A stretch of 64,000 nucleotides of DNA from Sporosarcina ureae (GCF_002101375.1 NZ_CP015207.1:2062001-2126000); one strand, 5' to 3'. Positions 1-9,140 are shown, numbered from the stretch's first letter. Translations and numbers: made by a program. The notes: generated by a model from the sequence alone, not told the origin.

Positions 1-642
1 GTACATGGTGACGAGCAAGGTCTTGTATTGCCTCCGCGCGTTGCACCGACACAAGTCGTGCTAATCCCAGTTGGTCCTTGGAAGAAGAACCCGGCGATCA
101 TGGAAAAATTGGACGAAATCTACGCTGAATTGAAATCTAAAGGCATTCGTGTCCGTTTAGATGATTCTGATCAGTCTCCAGGTTACAAGTTCAATGAGTA
201 TGAATTAAAAGGTGTTCCAGTACGTCTAGAACTTGGGCCACGTGATCTTGAAAACAATCAAGCATTGATGAAAGCGCGTGATGGCGGCGAGAAAGTGGCA
301 GTGGATCTAGCTGAAGCTGTGGCGAGCATCGAGCAAGAACTACAGACGATGCAGAAGCGATTGCTTGAAAATGCTCGTACGTTCCGTGACGAAAATTCTC
401 ATACAAACATCGACACGCTGGATGAGCTGAAGAAGCATATTGAAGATAGCGCGACTAACGGAGTAACTCCGGGCTGGATCCTTGCAGGCTGGTGCGGCGA
501 TGACACATGTGAAGAGCATGTCAAAGATGAATCGAAGTTTACGACACGTAATATTCCGTTCAACCCACCAGCAGAGAAATCTACTTGTATTAACTGTGGA
601 AATGAGTCGAAGCATACAGTTTGGTTTGCAAGAGCGTACTAA
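1..642 (+). CDS. proS: Prolyl-tRNA synthetase, 3' part
   Basis: This is the last 213 codons of a ProS of the archaeal/eukaryotic-like type 3 class, which charges tRNA-Pro in the cytoplasm. The frame is open from base 1, so the gene starts upstream of the window. The visible part begins in the class II motif 3 region (HGDEQGLVLPPRVAPTQVV). It continues through the anticodon-binding fold and ends in the C-terminal zinc-binding domain, with Cys pairs near the end (WCGDDTC and STCINCG), and the terminal Tyr typical of this subclass. The type 3 form lacks the INS editing domain found in the bacterial form. A strong terminator follows 10 bases after the stop. Confidence 0.95.
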   Translation, partial: VHGDEQGLVLPPRVAPTQVVLIPVGPWKKNPAIMEKLDEIYAELKSKGIRVRLDDSDQSPGYKFNEYELKGVPVRLELGPRDLENNQALMKARDGGEKVAVDLAEAVASIEQELQTMQKRLLENARTFRDENSHTNIDTLDELKKHIEDSATNGVTPGWILAGWCGDDTCEEHVKDESKFTTRNIPFNPPAEKSTCINCGNESKHTVWFARAY

Positions 643-652
643 TAGAGAAATC

Positions 653-691
653 AAAAGCTGTCCCACGAAGTTTTCGTGGGACAGCTTTTTT
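653..691 (+). terminator. Rho-independent terminator of proS
   Basis: A perfect stem (AAAAGCTGTCCCACGAA with its complement) closes on a 2-4 base loop and ends in a T run. It lies directly after the proS stop codon. Confidence 0.9.
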
Positions 692-734
692 GGTGATTTA
701 AAGTACAAATACTGTAGAGAGTGAAGTGGTGTTG

Positions 735-880
735 TGTTGGGGATTGAAGCTCCAGCTGGCGGACGCTTTCCCATGGGCCCGCGGTGAGCCAACCAGGTCG
801 CAGGCTCCCTTTTGGTTGTCTCACCTGATCGGGCTGATCCATCGGGAGCCGCCAGCTTCCGCTTCCATCCTACATTGATA
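735..880. repeat. Dispersed palindromic intergenic element, family 1
   Basis: A GC-rich, partly self-complementary element carries the core GGGCCCGCGGTGAGCCAACC. Related copies lie at 29441-29550, 38335-38470 (opposite orientation) and, more diverged, 61560-61660. No gene is visible in it; the short ORFs crossing it follow the repeat, not a protein. The remaining 881-1126 contains no gene that I can support, only a possibly decayed GGGATTGGCGC-type remnant near 1028-1110. Confidence 0.8.
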
Positions 881-1126
881 GTGCGGGTACTTAGATCACT
901 CACTGTAGGTAGTATGTGAATTATTGTTTTGCCTTAACTTATTTAGATTCAAGTACTGAAATTCAAAAGCTATTACAGCATTTACTTTAATGTACAACCA
1001 AAAGTATCAATCACTCATGTTGTAAGGGATTGGCGCGTAGTGGGGGCTTTTGCGAGTTAAAGCGAAGTGTTAGGAGCACATCTTTGGACTCAACCCCCCA
1101 ACACAATAGCCAGCCTTTTTTTGATA

Positions 1127-3319
1127 TTAGTCGTCCAGCTTTAACCCTTTCAATGCATCCGCAAATGGATTGTTAACAGGTTCATCATCATTGTTCTTCT
1201 TCAAATACTTCTGCACATCGCGCTTGTTGACTTTACCTTTTGAATCTTTCTCACGCCGCGATTTGAACGTAGAAAGCTTTTCGCGATAACCACACTTACA
1301 CGTAAAGATTTGCCCGTCGCCTTCGCCGCGAAGCTCCATCTTCTTCTTACATTGTGGACAGCGTGCGTTCGTGACACGGGAGACGTTTTTACGGTGACCA
1401 CATTCACGATCCTGACAAACGAGCATCTTGCCATGCTTGCCATTTACTTCAAGCATCGGCTTACCGCAGTCCGGACATGTTTTCGTAGAAATATTATCAT
1501 GCTTGAACTTCGCTTCGCTCGCTTTAATCTCTGAAACAATTTCTTTTGTATAGCCTTTCATTTCATTAATGAAATCTTCTTTTTTCAGTTGCCCTTTGGC
1601 TATCTTCTCTAGTTTCAACTCCCATTCAGCTGTCAGCAAAGGAGACTTCAATTCATCCGGTACTAATTCAAGCAACTGTTTTCCTTTGTTCGTGACATGG
1701 ATGTCTTTCCCACGCTTTTCAATTAGGAAGGAGTTGAAGAGTTTGTCGATAATATCAGCACGTGTGGCGACCGTCCCGAGTCCACCTGTGGATTTCAATG
1801 TATCTGCCAATTTCTTATCCTGTGTGCCCATATATTTCGTTGGGTTTTCCATGGCAGATAATAGTGTGGCTTCATTGAATCGGGCAGGGGGCTTCGTTTG
1901 TCCAGATGTTTCTTTGATGAGTTTGATGTCTAACTGATCGCCTGCTACGAGCTTAGGTAACAATTGTTCTTTCGTGTCCTGTTCAGTTTCTTCTTCGTCA
2001 AATTGGTTGTTATACACTTCTTTCCAACCAGCAGCCAAAATCGTTTTTCCGCGCGCTGTGAAACGTTCGTCTGCTATTTTTGCATGAACCGTTAATTGTT
2101 CGTATTCATGTGCTGGGAACAGAACAGCTAAGAATCGCTTGACGACTAGATCATATATTTTCCGCTCACGATCGGACAATTTGTCGAGTAATACGATTTC
2201 TTCTGTCGGAATGATGGCGTGGTGATCGGATACTTTGCTGTCGTCAACAAAAGACTTACTCGTCTTAATCGGTTTCTTCAGTATTTTATTCGTAAGTGAA
2301 CGATATTCGCCTATGCCGACTGTTTTCAAACGCTCAGGAAGTGTGGCAACGAGATCGCTTGAAAGGAAACGGGAATCGGTGCGTGGATAGGTAAGTATTT
2401 TATGTTGTTCATATAATTTCTGCATGATGTTGAGTGTATCTTTTGCTGAGTAGCCGAACATTTTGTTGGCGTCACGCTGTAATTCAGTCAAATCGTAAAG
2501 ACCTGGTGAGAATGTCTTTTTCGCTTTCTTCTCGATATTTTCAATTACAGCTTGTTTTCCATCGGATTTTTTGACGATAGCAGATAGTTTGTCACGGTCG
2601 AATGAACGAGTATCACCTGTTTTTGCATCCTGCCACGTCAGTTTTAAGTTCGAGTCAGACTGTGCTTCGATGCCGTAAAATGTTTTAGGGCGGAAGGTGT
2701 TAATCTCTTCTTCACGCTGTGCAATGATTGCAACGACAGGTGTCTGCACACGTCCACAGTTAAGTTGTGCGTTAAACTTGGTTGTCAGTGCACGCGTGGC
2801 ATTAAGACCGATATACCAATCGGCTTCTGAACGTGCGACTGCTGCTTCAAATAAATTTTCGTAAGCCTTGCCCGGTTTTAACTGGGCGAAACCATCTTTA
2901 ATGGCTTTGTCTGTTACGGAGGAAATCCACAGACGTTTGATCGGCTTCTTAACCTTCGCTTTTTCGATAATCCAACGAGCAACTAATTCTCCTTCACGTC
3001 CAGCATCTGTACCGATAATGATATCTGCAACGTCCGTGCGGAGCAACTGCGCTTTTACGGCATTGTATTGTTTGCTCGTTTGTTTGATGACCGTAAGTTT
3101 CAAATCCTCAGGCATCATCGGTAGATCATCTAGTTTCCACGTCTTGAATTTCGTATCGTAATTCTCTGGATCAGCGAGCGTCACCAAGTGTCCGAGCGCC
3201 CACGTCACGATATATTTATCGCCTTCTAAATAGCCATTACCTTTTTTATTGCAGTTAAGTACACGGGCAATATCCCGTGCCACGGAAGGTTTCTCCGCCA
3301 GTACTACACTTTTTTTCAT
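1127..3319 (-). CDS. topB: DNA topoisomerase III
   Basis: A type IA topoisomerase of 730 residues, the normal size for Firmicutes TopB. It relaxes and decatenates DNA through single-strand passage. The Toprim domain is at the N-terminus (VVLAEKPSVARDIA near residue 5; GTDAGREGEL near 103). The catalytic tyrosine is Tyr311 in ILTYPRTDSRFL. Two C-terminal zinc ribbons carry CPDCGK...CQDREC and CPQCKK...CKC. Translation starts at an ATG behind AAAAGGAG. The gene is convergent with proS and stands alone. Its upstream region holds a two-tier hairpin (3352-3400). Confidence 0.96.
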   Translation of the reverse strand: MKKSVVLAEKPSVARDIARVLNCNKKGNGYLEGDKYIVTWALGHLVTLADPENYDTKFKTWKLDDLPMMPEDLKLTVIKQTSKQYNAVKAQLLRTDVADIIIGTDAGREGELVARWIIEKAKVKKPIKRLWISSVTDKAIKDGFAQLKPGKAYENLFEAAVARSEADWYIGLNATRALTTKFNAQLNCGRVQTPVVAIIAQREEEINTFRPKTFYGIEAQSDSNLKLTWQDAKTGDTRSFDRDKLSAIVKKSDGKQAVIENIEKKAKKTFSPGLYDLTELQRDANKMFGYSAKDTLNIMQKLYEQHKILTYPRTDSRFLSSDLVATLPERLKTVGIGEYRSLTNKILKKPIKTSKSFVDDSKVSDHHAIIPTEEIVLLDKLSDRERKIYDLVVKRFLAVLFPAHEYEQLTVHAKIADERFTARGKTILAAGWKEVYNNQFDEEETEQDTKEQLLPKLVAGDQLDIKLIKETSGQTKPPARFNEATLLSAMENPTKYMGTQDKKLADTLKSTGGLGTVATRADIIDKLFNSFLIEKRGKDIHVTNKGKQLLELVPDELKSPLLTAEWELKLEKIAKGQLKKEDFINEMKGYTKEIVSEIKASEAKFKHDNISTKTCPDCGKPMLEVNGKHGKMLVCQDRECGHRKNVSRVTNARCPQCKKKMELRGEGDGQIFTCKCGYREKLSTFKSRREKDSKGKVNKRDVQKYLKKNNDDEPVNNPFADALKGLKLDD

Positions 3320-3351
3320 ATAATGAACTCCTTTTTATATACATGTCGAAA

Positions 3352-3400
3352 AACTCCTCAAACAGATAAGGTTAAAGACCTTATGCTATATGAAGGAGTT
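3352..3400 (-). other. Two-tier inverted repeat in topB leader
   Basis: Outer arms AACTCCT/AGGAGTT and inner arms ATAAGG/CCTTAT can form a nested hairpin about 30 bases upstream of the topB start. It could be a leader structure or a protein site; nothing in the sequence decides which. Confidence 0.4.
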
Positions 3401-3590
3401 ACTTACTAAAAAGTGTAAACCAGACCGGAAGTTTCGTCAATTAAGGTGGATGCATACTTTCTGTGAGTTCATTGTATTAACAAGATGCCTCCTAAGCAGA
3501 GAACAGAATTCCAGATGGAGTGAAAATACAAGACTGAACGTATGATTTTTTTGTATACTATGAGTAACACTATAGAAACGAGGGATTTCA

Positions 3591-4028
3591 ATGTCAGAAT
3601 TAAAAGATCGTTTAATGGCCGATATAAGGACAGCAATGAAGGAAAAAGACACGATGAAAAAAGGCGTCATTAATTTATTGCGTGCAGGTCTACAAAATGA
3701 ATCGATTGAATTAAAGCGCGAACTGACGAAAGAAGAAGAAATCAAAATCGTTCAGCGTGAGCTTAAGCAAACAAAACAATCGCTCGATGAAGGTCAAAAA
3801 GCCAATCGTGAAGACATCGTGGAAGCAGAAAAAGCGAAGATTGCGATTGTCGAATCTTACTTGCCGAAGCAAATGAATGTGGAAGAAGTAAAAGAATTGA
3901 TTGCTTCATTAGGCATTCCACAAGACGCATCAATGGGTCAGACAATCGGTGTTGTAATGAAGGAAGTTGCTGGTCGTGCGGAAGGAAAGACTGTTTCGCA
4001 GGCGGTGAAAGAGTATTTGCAGAATTGA
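3591..4028 (+). CDS. yqeY: GatB/YqeY domain protein
   Basis: A 145-residue protein matching the stand-alone YqeY family in length and pattern (N-terminal MSELKDRLMADIRTAMKEKD; middle ESYLPKQM; GxxVSQAVKEYL end). The fold is shared with the tail domain of the GatB amidotransferase subunit and is thought to bind tRNA, but the cellular role of stand-alone YqeY is not settled. The start ATG follows an AACGAGGG site. The gene is monocistronic, with its own terminator overlapping the end of the opposite gene. Confidence 0.92.
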   Translation: MSELKDRLMADIRTAMKEKDTMKKGVINLLRAGLQNESIELKRELTKEEEIKIVQRELKQTKQSLDEGQKANREDIVEAEKAKIAIVESYLPKQMNVEEVKELIASLGIPQDASMGQTIGVVMKEVAGRAEGKTVSQAVKEYLQN

Positions 4029-4038
4029 ACTATTAATA

Positions 4039-4083
4039 AGGAACTGGACGACAAGTCGTGTACTTGTCATCCAGTTCTTTTAT
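4039..4083. terminator. Terminator shared by convergent genes
   Basis: The stem GAACTGGACGACAAGT pairs with ACTTGTCATCCAGTTC with one mismatch, followed by TTTTATTTTT. It serves yqeY and overlaps the last codons of the convergent lipoprotein gene. Confidence 0.8.
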
Positions 4084-4682
4084 TTTTCAAATGAAGCCCG
4101 TAATACGTAAACCACATCGTATTCTTTTAATTCGTCCAAGGAGCCTTCTTTTTGTTCATAAAAATCGTTAGATAGCGTACTAGTCGGTGATCCTTCTGTC
4201 GTAGATGTATAGATAATACCAGCCAACAACATGTTATCTGATAGAAGTAAACCTTCTTGTGGATTGGTAGTAAATAGAGTGGCCATGTCGTTCATACTCT
4301 TTAGTTGTTCTTGATTGCGAACACTTGCCGAGCCTTTAGCGTCGCTTATGCTTGCGGAAAATAATAATTCTTCTTCGAGTGTTTGTGTGACCGTCAAAAC
4401 GATGCTACCTTTCGTTGATTCTCCAGGCAGCGGAGTGGATAACTCGCTGATCGGTTCTGCAACCTTCTTACCTTTTTTGTACTTTTCTACCCAAAGAGTT
4501 ACCTTTTTATAGTTTTGATCAGCTGTATAATCAAAGACAAATGCGATATTGGCAGCTGTTTCAAGTATTTGTTTTTCCCGATCCGTAAGTTCAGGCATCG
4601 TCAATTTATTCGTATCAGTTGCTGCACAAGCGCTGAGAAATAATATACAGCTTAAGAGCGCTATACTCATCCATTTTTTCAT
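4080..4682 (-). CDS. Lipoprotein of unknown function
   Basis: A 200-residue protein with a clear lipoprotein signal: positively charged MKKW, a hydrophobic stretch and the lipobox LSAC near residue 19. After lipidation it would sit on the outer face of the membrane. The mature part is hydrophilic, with no motif I recognise. The start ATG follows AAGGAGGC. I cannot name a family. Confidence 0.8.
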   Translation of the reverse strand: MKKWMSIALLSCILFLSACAATDTNKLTMPELTDREKQILETAANIAFVFDYTADQNYKKVTLWVEKYKKGKKVAEPISELSTPLPGESTKGSIVLTVTQTLEEELLFSASISDAKGSASVRNQEQLKSMNDMATLFTTNPQEGLLLSDNMLLAGIIYTSTTEGSPTSTLSNDFYEQKEGSLDELKEYDVVYVLRASFEK

Positions 4683-4962
4683 CGTATATGCCTCCTTATC
4701 TTTACATTTTATTATAACATTTTACAGTATTGTCTGAAATGTTCGAGTGTTGTTGTGTATTTTACAAGAAATATGTCGATTTGTGATAAATAAGTAATAG
4801 TTAACTAGAAATAATAAATAAATCGTACCCATAAAAAGAAATTGATAGGACTGTCACAGCTTATATACTGTCGTACATTCTTTGATATCAATACATGTAT
4901 ATGAAGTGGAAGTGACAAGTTATATTGAAGAGTTGAATGAATTCAGTAGGTATATTTCTTAA

Positions 4963-4993
4963 ATGAAAATTAAATATAGTATTTAATTTTCAT
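4963..4993. promoter_or_regulatory. Perfect 31-bp palindrome upstream of the acyl-CoA dehydrogenase
   Basis: The arms ATGAAAATTAAATA and TATTTAATTTTCAT are exact reverse complements with a 3-base spacer (TAG), centred about 120 bases before the start of the next gene. No T run follows, so it is not a terminator. It looks like an operator. The rest of 4683-5097 is AT-rich, with a weak promoter-like pair TTGTTA-17-TGATAA at 5051-5079. Confidence 0.65.
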
Positions 4994-5097
4994 ATTAATC
5001 TTTACTATTTCATAAAGAATGATAAAGTTGAAAGATAACTGTCTACTTGCTTGTTAATAAAAAGGTAGGCAAATGATAAAATGGAGTGGTAATTTTG

Positions 5098-6327
5098 ATG
5101 AAAAATGCTGTAATGGAAAAAGAAAAACAACAAGAAGGAATTATGCAAATTCCCGAATGGTGGACTTGTCCAGAAGGGCATGAAGAATTACAAAAAGCTG
5201 CACATGCGTTAGGCAAGAAAGAACTGCTACCGCGTGCACTTATTTCTGATCAAGAGAAAATGTATCCGCGCGAAAGTTTACGTGAAGTGGCGAAGTCTGG
5301 TTATTCGGCTGTTACCATCCCAGTTGAAGCGGGTGGTCTGAAAGACGGATTCACAGCATTCGCAGTTCTTTCCGAAAGCTTTGCGCATTATTGCCCGTCT
5401 ACGACGATGTGCTGGGTTATGCATATGACAACAGCGCATACAATCTATGAAGCGGGAACAGAAGAACAGCGTCAACGTTTATTGCCACGCCTGCGTGACG
5501 GGCAAATCGGTGGCCTAGCGTTTAGCGAAAGAGCGACAGGAGGGCACTTCTGGAATATCGGTAGTAAAGCGATACGAAAAGCAAACGGTTATTTGTTGGA
5601 TGCAGAAAAGTCATTCGTCACAAGTGGTGGAGAAGCAGACTTTTATTTAGTTGCAACGACATCACCTGAAACAGATGATCCCGATAATTTGATGTTCTTG
5701 TTGGTAGAAAATGATCAGCAGGGTGTCGAAGCATTTCCGTTTGATGCAATGGGGCTACGCGGCAATGCAAGTGGTCCGATGAACTTTAAAGAGGTGCAAG
5801 TTGCTCTTGAAAACCGTATTGGTGGCGAAGGCGGTATGGGCTATTTCAATGACAACACGATCGATCCTCTATTCTTATTAGGTTCAGCAGCTTGCTGGGT
5901 TGGTATTGCACAAGGTGCTTTGAATATGGCAACAGATGGCGCTAAACGCAGGGTACACGCAGATACAGGTTCATCCGTTACAGATTATCAAGTGATTCGT
6001 CATGAGTTGGCGAAGGCGCAAATTAAAGTCGATAGCGCACGTAGTATGTTGTATCGTACAACAGAAGCGATGGACCGTTGTAATAAAGAAGGTAAGGAAT
6101 TATCGGAGTGTTTATATCCATTATGGCAGCTGAAGACGCATGCAGCAGATATGGTGATTGATGTTACCAATTCAGCGTTGCAAGTGTCAGGTGGCCGTGG
6201 TTATATGACGGGTCAGGTAGAGAAGTTTGTCCGTGACGGGCGTGCTGGTGCTATTATGGGGCCGACAAACGAAGTGTTGCGTGAGTGGATTGGCCGTACC
6301 ATGATAGAAGTACCTTGGATGGATTAA
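5098..6327 (+). CDS. Acyl-CoA dehydrogenase family protein
   Basis: A flavoprotein of the acyl-CoA dehydrogenase superfamily, 409 residues from the ATG at 5098. That start is chosen over an upstream GTG because GGAGTGG lies 8-9 bases before it. Family signs include GGLAFSERATGG in the middle (FAD/substrate region), the helical C-terminal domain with LQVSGGRGYMTG, and the near-terminal GPTNEVLREWIGR. The usual reaction is alpha-beta dehydrogenation of an acyl-CoA with transfer of electrons to ETF, but this superfamily also contains flavin monooxygenases, and no neighbour reveals the substrate. The gene is monocistronic, behind a perfect palindrome and before a terminator. Confidence 0.85.
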   Translation: MKNAVMEKEKQQEGIMQIPEWWTCPEGHEELQKAAHALGKKELLPRALISDQEKMYPRESLREVAKSGYSAVTIPVEAGGLKDGFTAFAVLSESFAHYCPSTTMCWVMHMTTAHTIYEAGTEEQRQRLLPRLRDGQIGGLAFSERATGGHFWNIGSKAIRKANGYLLDAEKSFVTSGGEADFYLVATTSPETDDPDNLMFLLVENDQQGVEAFPFDAMGLRGNASGPMNFKEVQVALENRIGGEGGMGYFNDNTIDPLFLLGSAACWVGIAQGALNMATDGAKRRVHADTGSSVTDYQVIRHELAKAQIKVDSARSMLYRTTEAMDRCNKEGKELSECLYPLWQLKTHAADMVIDVTNSALQVSGGRGYMTGQVEKFVRDGRAGAIMGPTNEVLREWIGRTMIEVPWMD

Positions 6328-6338
6328 TTGAATACAAT

Positions 6339-6381
6339 TAAACAGTCACCGGCAGAGTATATCTGCGGGTGACTGTTTGTG
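6339..6381 (+). terminator. Terminator after acyl-CoA dehydrogenase
   Basis: AAACAGTCACC pairs with GGTGACTGTTT and is followed by a T-rich stretch. Confidence 0.8.
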
Positions 6382-6425
6382 GTTTTTATAGATAAATATC
6401 GTCGTGCGTAGGCGAGTATTGTGCG

Positions 6426-6551
6426 ATTTTGCTCATTAATCCGTATAAAGCGCTCTACGTGTTCGGTTAACTGCTCTAAGAGGGTGTCCAAGCGCTCTAT
6501 CAGGCACCACAAACGCTCATACCTGCCATGTAACCGCTCAATACGTACAAC
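6426..6551 (-). repeat. 21-bp phased repeat, locus 1
   Basis: The motif GAGC(G)xTT (read on the minus strand) recurs exactly every 21 bases: GCTC begins at 6431, 6452, 6473, 6494, 6515 and 6536. It fills the gap between two convergent genes. The same motif and period recur at 50800-50940. Read on the minus strand, one frame gives ERL-type heptads, but locus 2 has stops in the equivalent frame, so coding is doubtful. Confidence 0.85.
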
Positions 6552-6567
6552 GATCAAACTGTAAGCG

Positions 6568-8085
6568 CTACTCCAACAACCCTTGTTCTCTCAAAAATGC
6601 CTCTGCTACTTTTTTCGCGTTAGCACCTTCCGCGTTCACTTGATAATTCATTTCACGCATTTCCTCGTCCGTTACGATTCCAGCAAGGCTATTTAACGCA
6701 TCCTCAAGTTCGGGATACTTCATCAACGTATCTTTTCGAAGCAATGGTGCGCCTTGATACGGAGGGAACAGTTCTTTGTCGTCTTTGAGAACTGACAAAT
6801 CATATTCGCGTAGCTCGCTATCAGTCGAATAGGCGTCCATCAAGTTGATTTCGCCAGTCTCTATAGCTTGATAGCGCAGCTTCGGTTCCATCGTTTGGAT
6901 GGAAGGGAACGTAATGTCATAAAGCTTTTGAATGCCGAGGTATCCATCTTCCCGGTCATTAAATTCGAGAGTGAAGCCCGCTTTTACAGCCTGTTCAACT
7001 GCGGCTAGATCAGAAATTGTTTTGAGTCCGTACTCTTCTTGGAATGCTTTGGAAACGGCAAGAGTATACGTATTATTGAAAGACATCGGTGTCAGGAATG
7101 TCATATTAAATTGTTCATCTAATCCTTTTCGAGCTTGCTCATACACTTCGTCACGGTCGTTGCTGACAGCTTTATCCTTCAAGAACTCGGATATAGCCGT
7201 ACCTGTAAACTCAGGGTACAAATCGATGCTTCCTGATTTCAGTGCATTGAAGACGAATGACGTTTTACCGAGACCTGGTTTTAATTCCACAGAGAGATCA
7301 GTTTGGTCTTCAATTAATAGTTTGTACATGTTAATAAGAATTTCGGGTTCTGCGCCAAGCTTGGCACCAATGACTATTTCTTGTTTGGAGTTACCGCCTA
7401 TGAATGGAGCCGCAATCATCAAGACCGCTACAATAACGAAAGTTACAAATGCGGTAATCGCTTTTCTGAACGAAAGACCTTCGAATGTCTTTAGTAGGAA
7501 ATCGAAGAATAGTGCAAGTAATGCTGCAGGGATAGCGCCTAGCACGATTAATGATGGATTATTACGATCGATTCCAAGTAAGATCAATTCACCTAAGCCA
7601 CCAGCGCCAATCAAAGCAGCTAATGTTGCGGTTCCGACGATTAGTACCATGGAAGTACGAATACCTGCCATGATAATTGGCATTGCTAGCGGTAATTCGA
7701 CTTTCATCAGCCTTTTTCGGGTATTCATTCCCATCGCAGTCGCTGCTTCTTTAAGTGAAGGGTCGACCTCTTTAATGCCCGTATATGTATTGCGCAAGAT
7801 AGGCAACAACGCATAGACGACTAACGCTATAATTGCAGGTACTTTTCCTATACCGAATAAGGGAATCAATAGACCGAGCAGCGCAAGAGAAGGGATTGTC
7901 TGCAATACAGCACTTGCGCCAATGACAGATTCCGCCATTTTTCGCCGATTTGTCAAATAGATGCCAAGTGGAACAGCAATCAACACGGCAATTAATAAGG
8001 AGATTAATGAAATTTGAATATGTTCGATCAGAGCTTCTAGTAATTGACCACGCCGATTTTGAAGAACATCTAGAAAACTATTCAT
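6568..8085 (-). CDS. opuFB: Osmoprotectant ABC transporter, fused permease and substrate-binding protein (OpuF type)
   Basis: A 505-residue fusion. Residues about 1-220 are a membrane permease of the OpuC/ProW class (TM helices; the EAA loop is visible as EAATAMGMNTRKRLMKVELPLAMP). Residues about 235-505 are an OpuAC-like glycine betaine/choline-type binding domain (IVIGAKLGAEPEILINMYKLLIE). The domain therefore stays tethered outside the membrane. It takes up compatible solutes for osmoprotection together with the ATPase upstream. The ATG overlaps the end of that gene by 8 bases, so the two are translationally coupled. The substrate cannot be fixed from sequence alone. Confidence 0.9.
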   Translation of the reverse strand: MNSFLDVLQNRRGQLLEALIEHIQISLISLLIAVLIAVPLGIYLTNRRKMAESVIGASAVLQTIPSLALLGLLIPLFGIGKVPAIIALVVYALLPILRNTYTGIKEVDPSLKEAATAMGMNTRKRLMKVELPLAMPIIMAGIRTSMVLIVGTATLAALIGAGGLGELILLGIDRNNPSLIVLGAIPAALLALFFDFLLKTFEGLSFRKAITAFVTFVIVAVLMIAAPFIGGNSKQEIVIGAKLGAEPEILINMYKLLIEDQTDLSVELKPGLGKTSFVFNALKSGSIDLYPEFTGTAISEFLKDKAVSNDRDEVYEQARKGLDEQFNMTFLTPMSFNNTYTLAVSKAFQEEYGLKTISDLAAVEQAVKAGFTLEFNDREDGYLGIQKLYDITFPSIQTMEPKLRYQAIETGEINLMDAYSTDSELREYDLSVLKDDKELFPPYQGAPLLRKDTLMKYPELEDALNSLAGIVTDEEMREMNYQVNAEGANAKKVAEAFLREQGLLE

Positions 8086-9028
8086 TAGATATTCCTCCTT
8101 TCAGTGACTGCTCCGCTAGGAAATGTAGAATTCCTTTTCGGGTAACCATACCAATAACTTGTCCATTTTGTTTAATCGCAACTTGATCTTCAGAAGCTAA
8201 GAACTGCAAGAGTGGTCCCCATTCAGAATCAATGGGAATTGCAAAAGACAGTGATAGATCTGTCGGGATTTCTTCTATATGATCCGCAATAGAAAATGTG
8301 CGGGCCGCAGCTGATGCTGTAAATTCACGCACGAACGGTGATGCAGGTTTGGTGAGAATTTCTTGCGGTGTTGCAACTTGCTCAATTTTACCTTCATTCA
8401 TGATACAGACACGATCGCCTAATTTAAATGCTTCCTGTAGATCATGCGTAACAAATACAATAGTCTTTTGAATTCTATGCTGTAAGTCCAGCAGATCATC
8501 CTGAAGTTTCAAGCGACTAATTGGATCCAGTGCGCTGAATGGTTCATCCATTAATAGAATATCTGGGTCTGCCGCCAGTGCGCGTACAACGCCTACTCGC
8601 TGTTGCTGACCGCCTGACAATTCATTCGGTTTACGCTTTCGGTACACTTCGGGATCTAATCCGACCATTTCAAGTAGTTCCGTTATACGTGCGCGGATAT
8701 CTTTCTTTTTCCACCCTACCAGTTCAGGGACAATTGCAATGTTTTCTTCGATTGTCATATGCGGAAACAAGGCGATTTGTTGTAATACATAGCCGATTTG
8801 CCAACGAAGCTCATGGATTGGATAATCACTGATTCGCTTGCCATCGAGCCAAATCGTACCTTTTGTAAGTGGAATCAGTCGGTTGATCATCTTAAGCGTA
8901 GTGGTCTTCCCGCAACCACTTGGTCCCACTAGTACAAGAAACTCCCCGCGCTGAATTTCTAAATTCACTGATTCCACGACTAAGCGTGACATATCATAAC
9001 TCTTTGAAACATCTTCAAAACGAATCAT
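8078..9028 (-). CDS. opuFA: Osmoprotectant ABC transporter ATPase (OpuF type)
   Basis: A 316-residue ATP-binding protein with Walker A GPSGCGKTT near residue 35, Q-loop, signature LSGGQQQRVG and Walker B ILLMDEP. The C-terminal extension (about 240-316) resembles a single CBS-like regulatory segment (VAIKQNGQVIGMVTRKGILHFL), as in OpuCA/ProV homologues. It powers the fused permease/binding protein encoded next. The ATG follows GGGAGGGATTCG. The operon is divergent from hrtBA, with 158 bases between start codons. Confidence 0.9.
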   Translation of the reverse strand: MIRFEDVSKSYDMSRLVVESVNLEIQRGEFLVLVGPSGCGKTTTLKMINRLIPLTKGTIWLDGKRISDYPIHELRWQIGYVLQQIALFPHMTIEENIAIVPELVGWKKKDIRARITELLEMVGLDPEVYRKRKPNELSGGQQQRVGVVRALAADPDILLMDEPFSALDPISRLKLQDDLLDLQHRIQKTIVFVTHDLQEAFKLGDRVCIMNEGKIEQVATPQEILTKPASPFVREFTASAAARTFSIADHIEEIPTDLSLSFAIPIDSEWGPLLQFLASEDQVAIKQNGQVIGMVTRKGILHFLAEQSLKGGISNE

Positions 9029-9120
9029 CGAATCCCTCCCTTTTTATTATGATTTTCACATAGTGTCAGAAAAATAGGAAGTTATATCCCTTTAAAAAGA
9101 ATAACGCATTGTAATATACC

Positions 9121-9140
9121 GTTCATTCTCCGTTCATCTT
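9121..9140 (+). promoter_or_regulatory. HssR-type direct repeat before hrtBA
   Basis: GTTCATTCT-CC-GTTCATCTT matches the form of the published HssR binding repeat (GTTCATATT-N2-GTTCATATT) seen before hrtAB genes. A GATAAT element at 9146-9151 could be the -10 box. The site sits 47 bases upstream of the hrtB start. Confidence 0.7.

Noticed and set aside
6324-6557. 77-codon minus-strand ORF with ERL heptads
   Set aside because: It runs through the terminator of the convergent gene and has no ribosome site; the second locus of the same repeat has stops in the matching frame.
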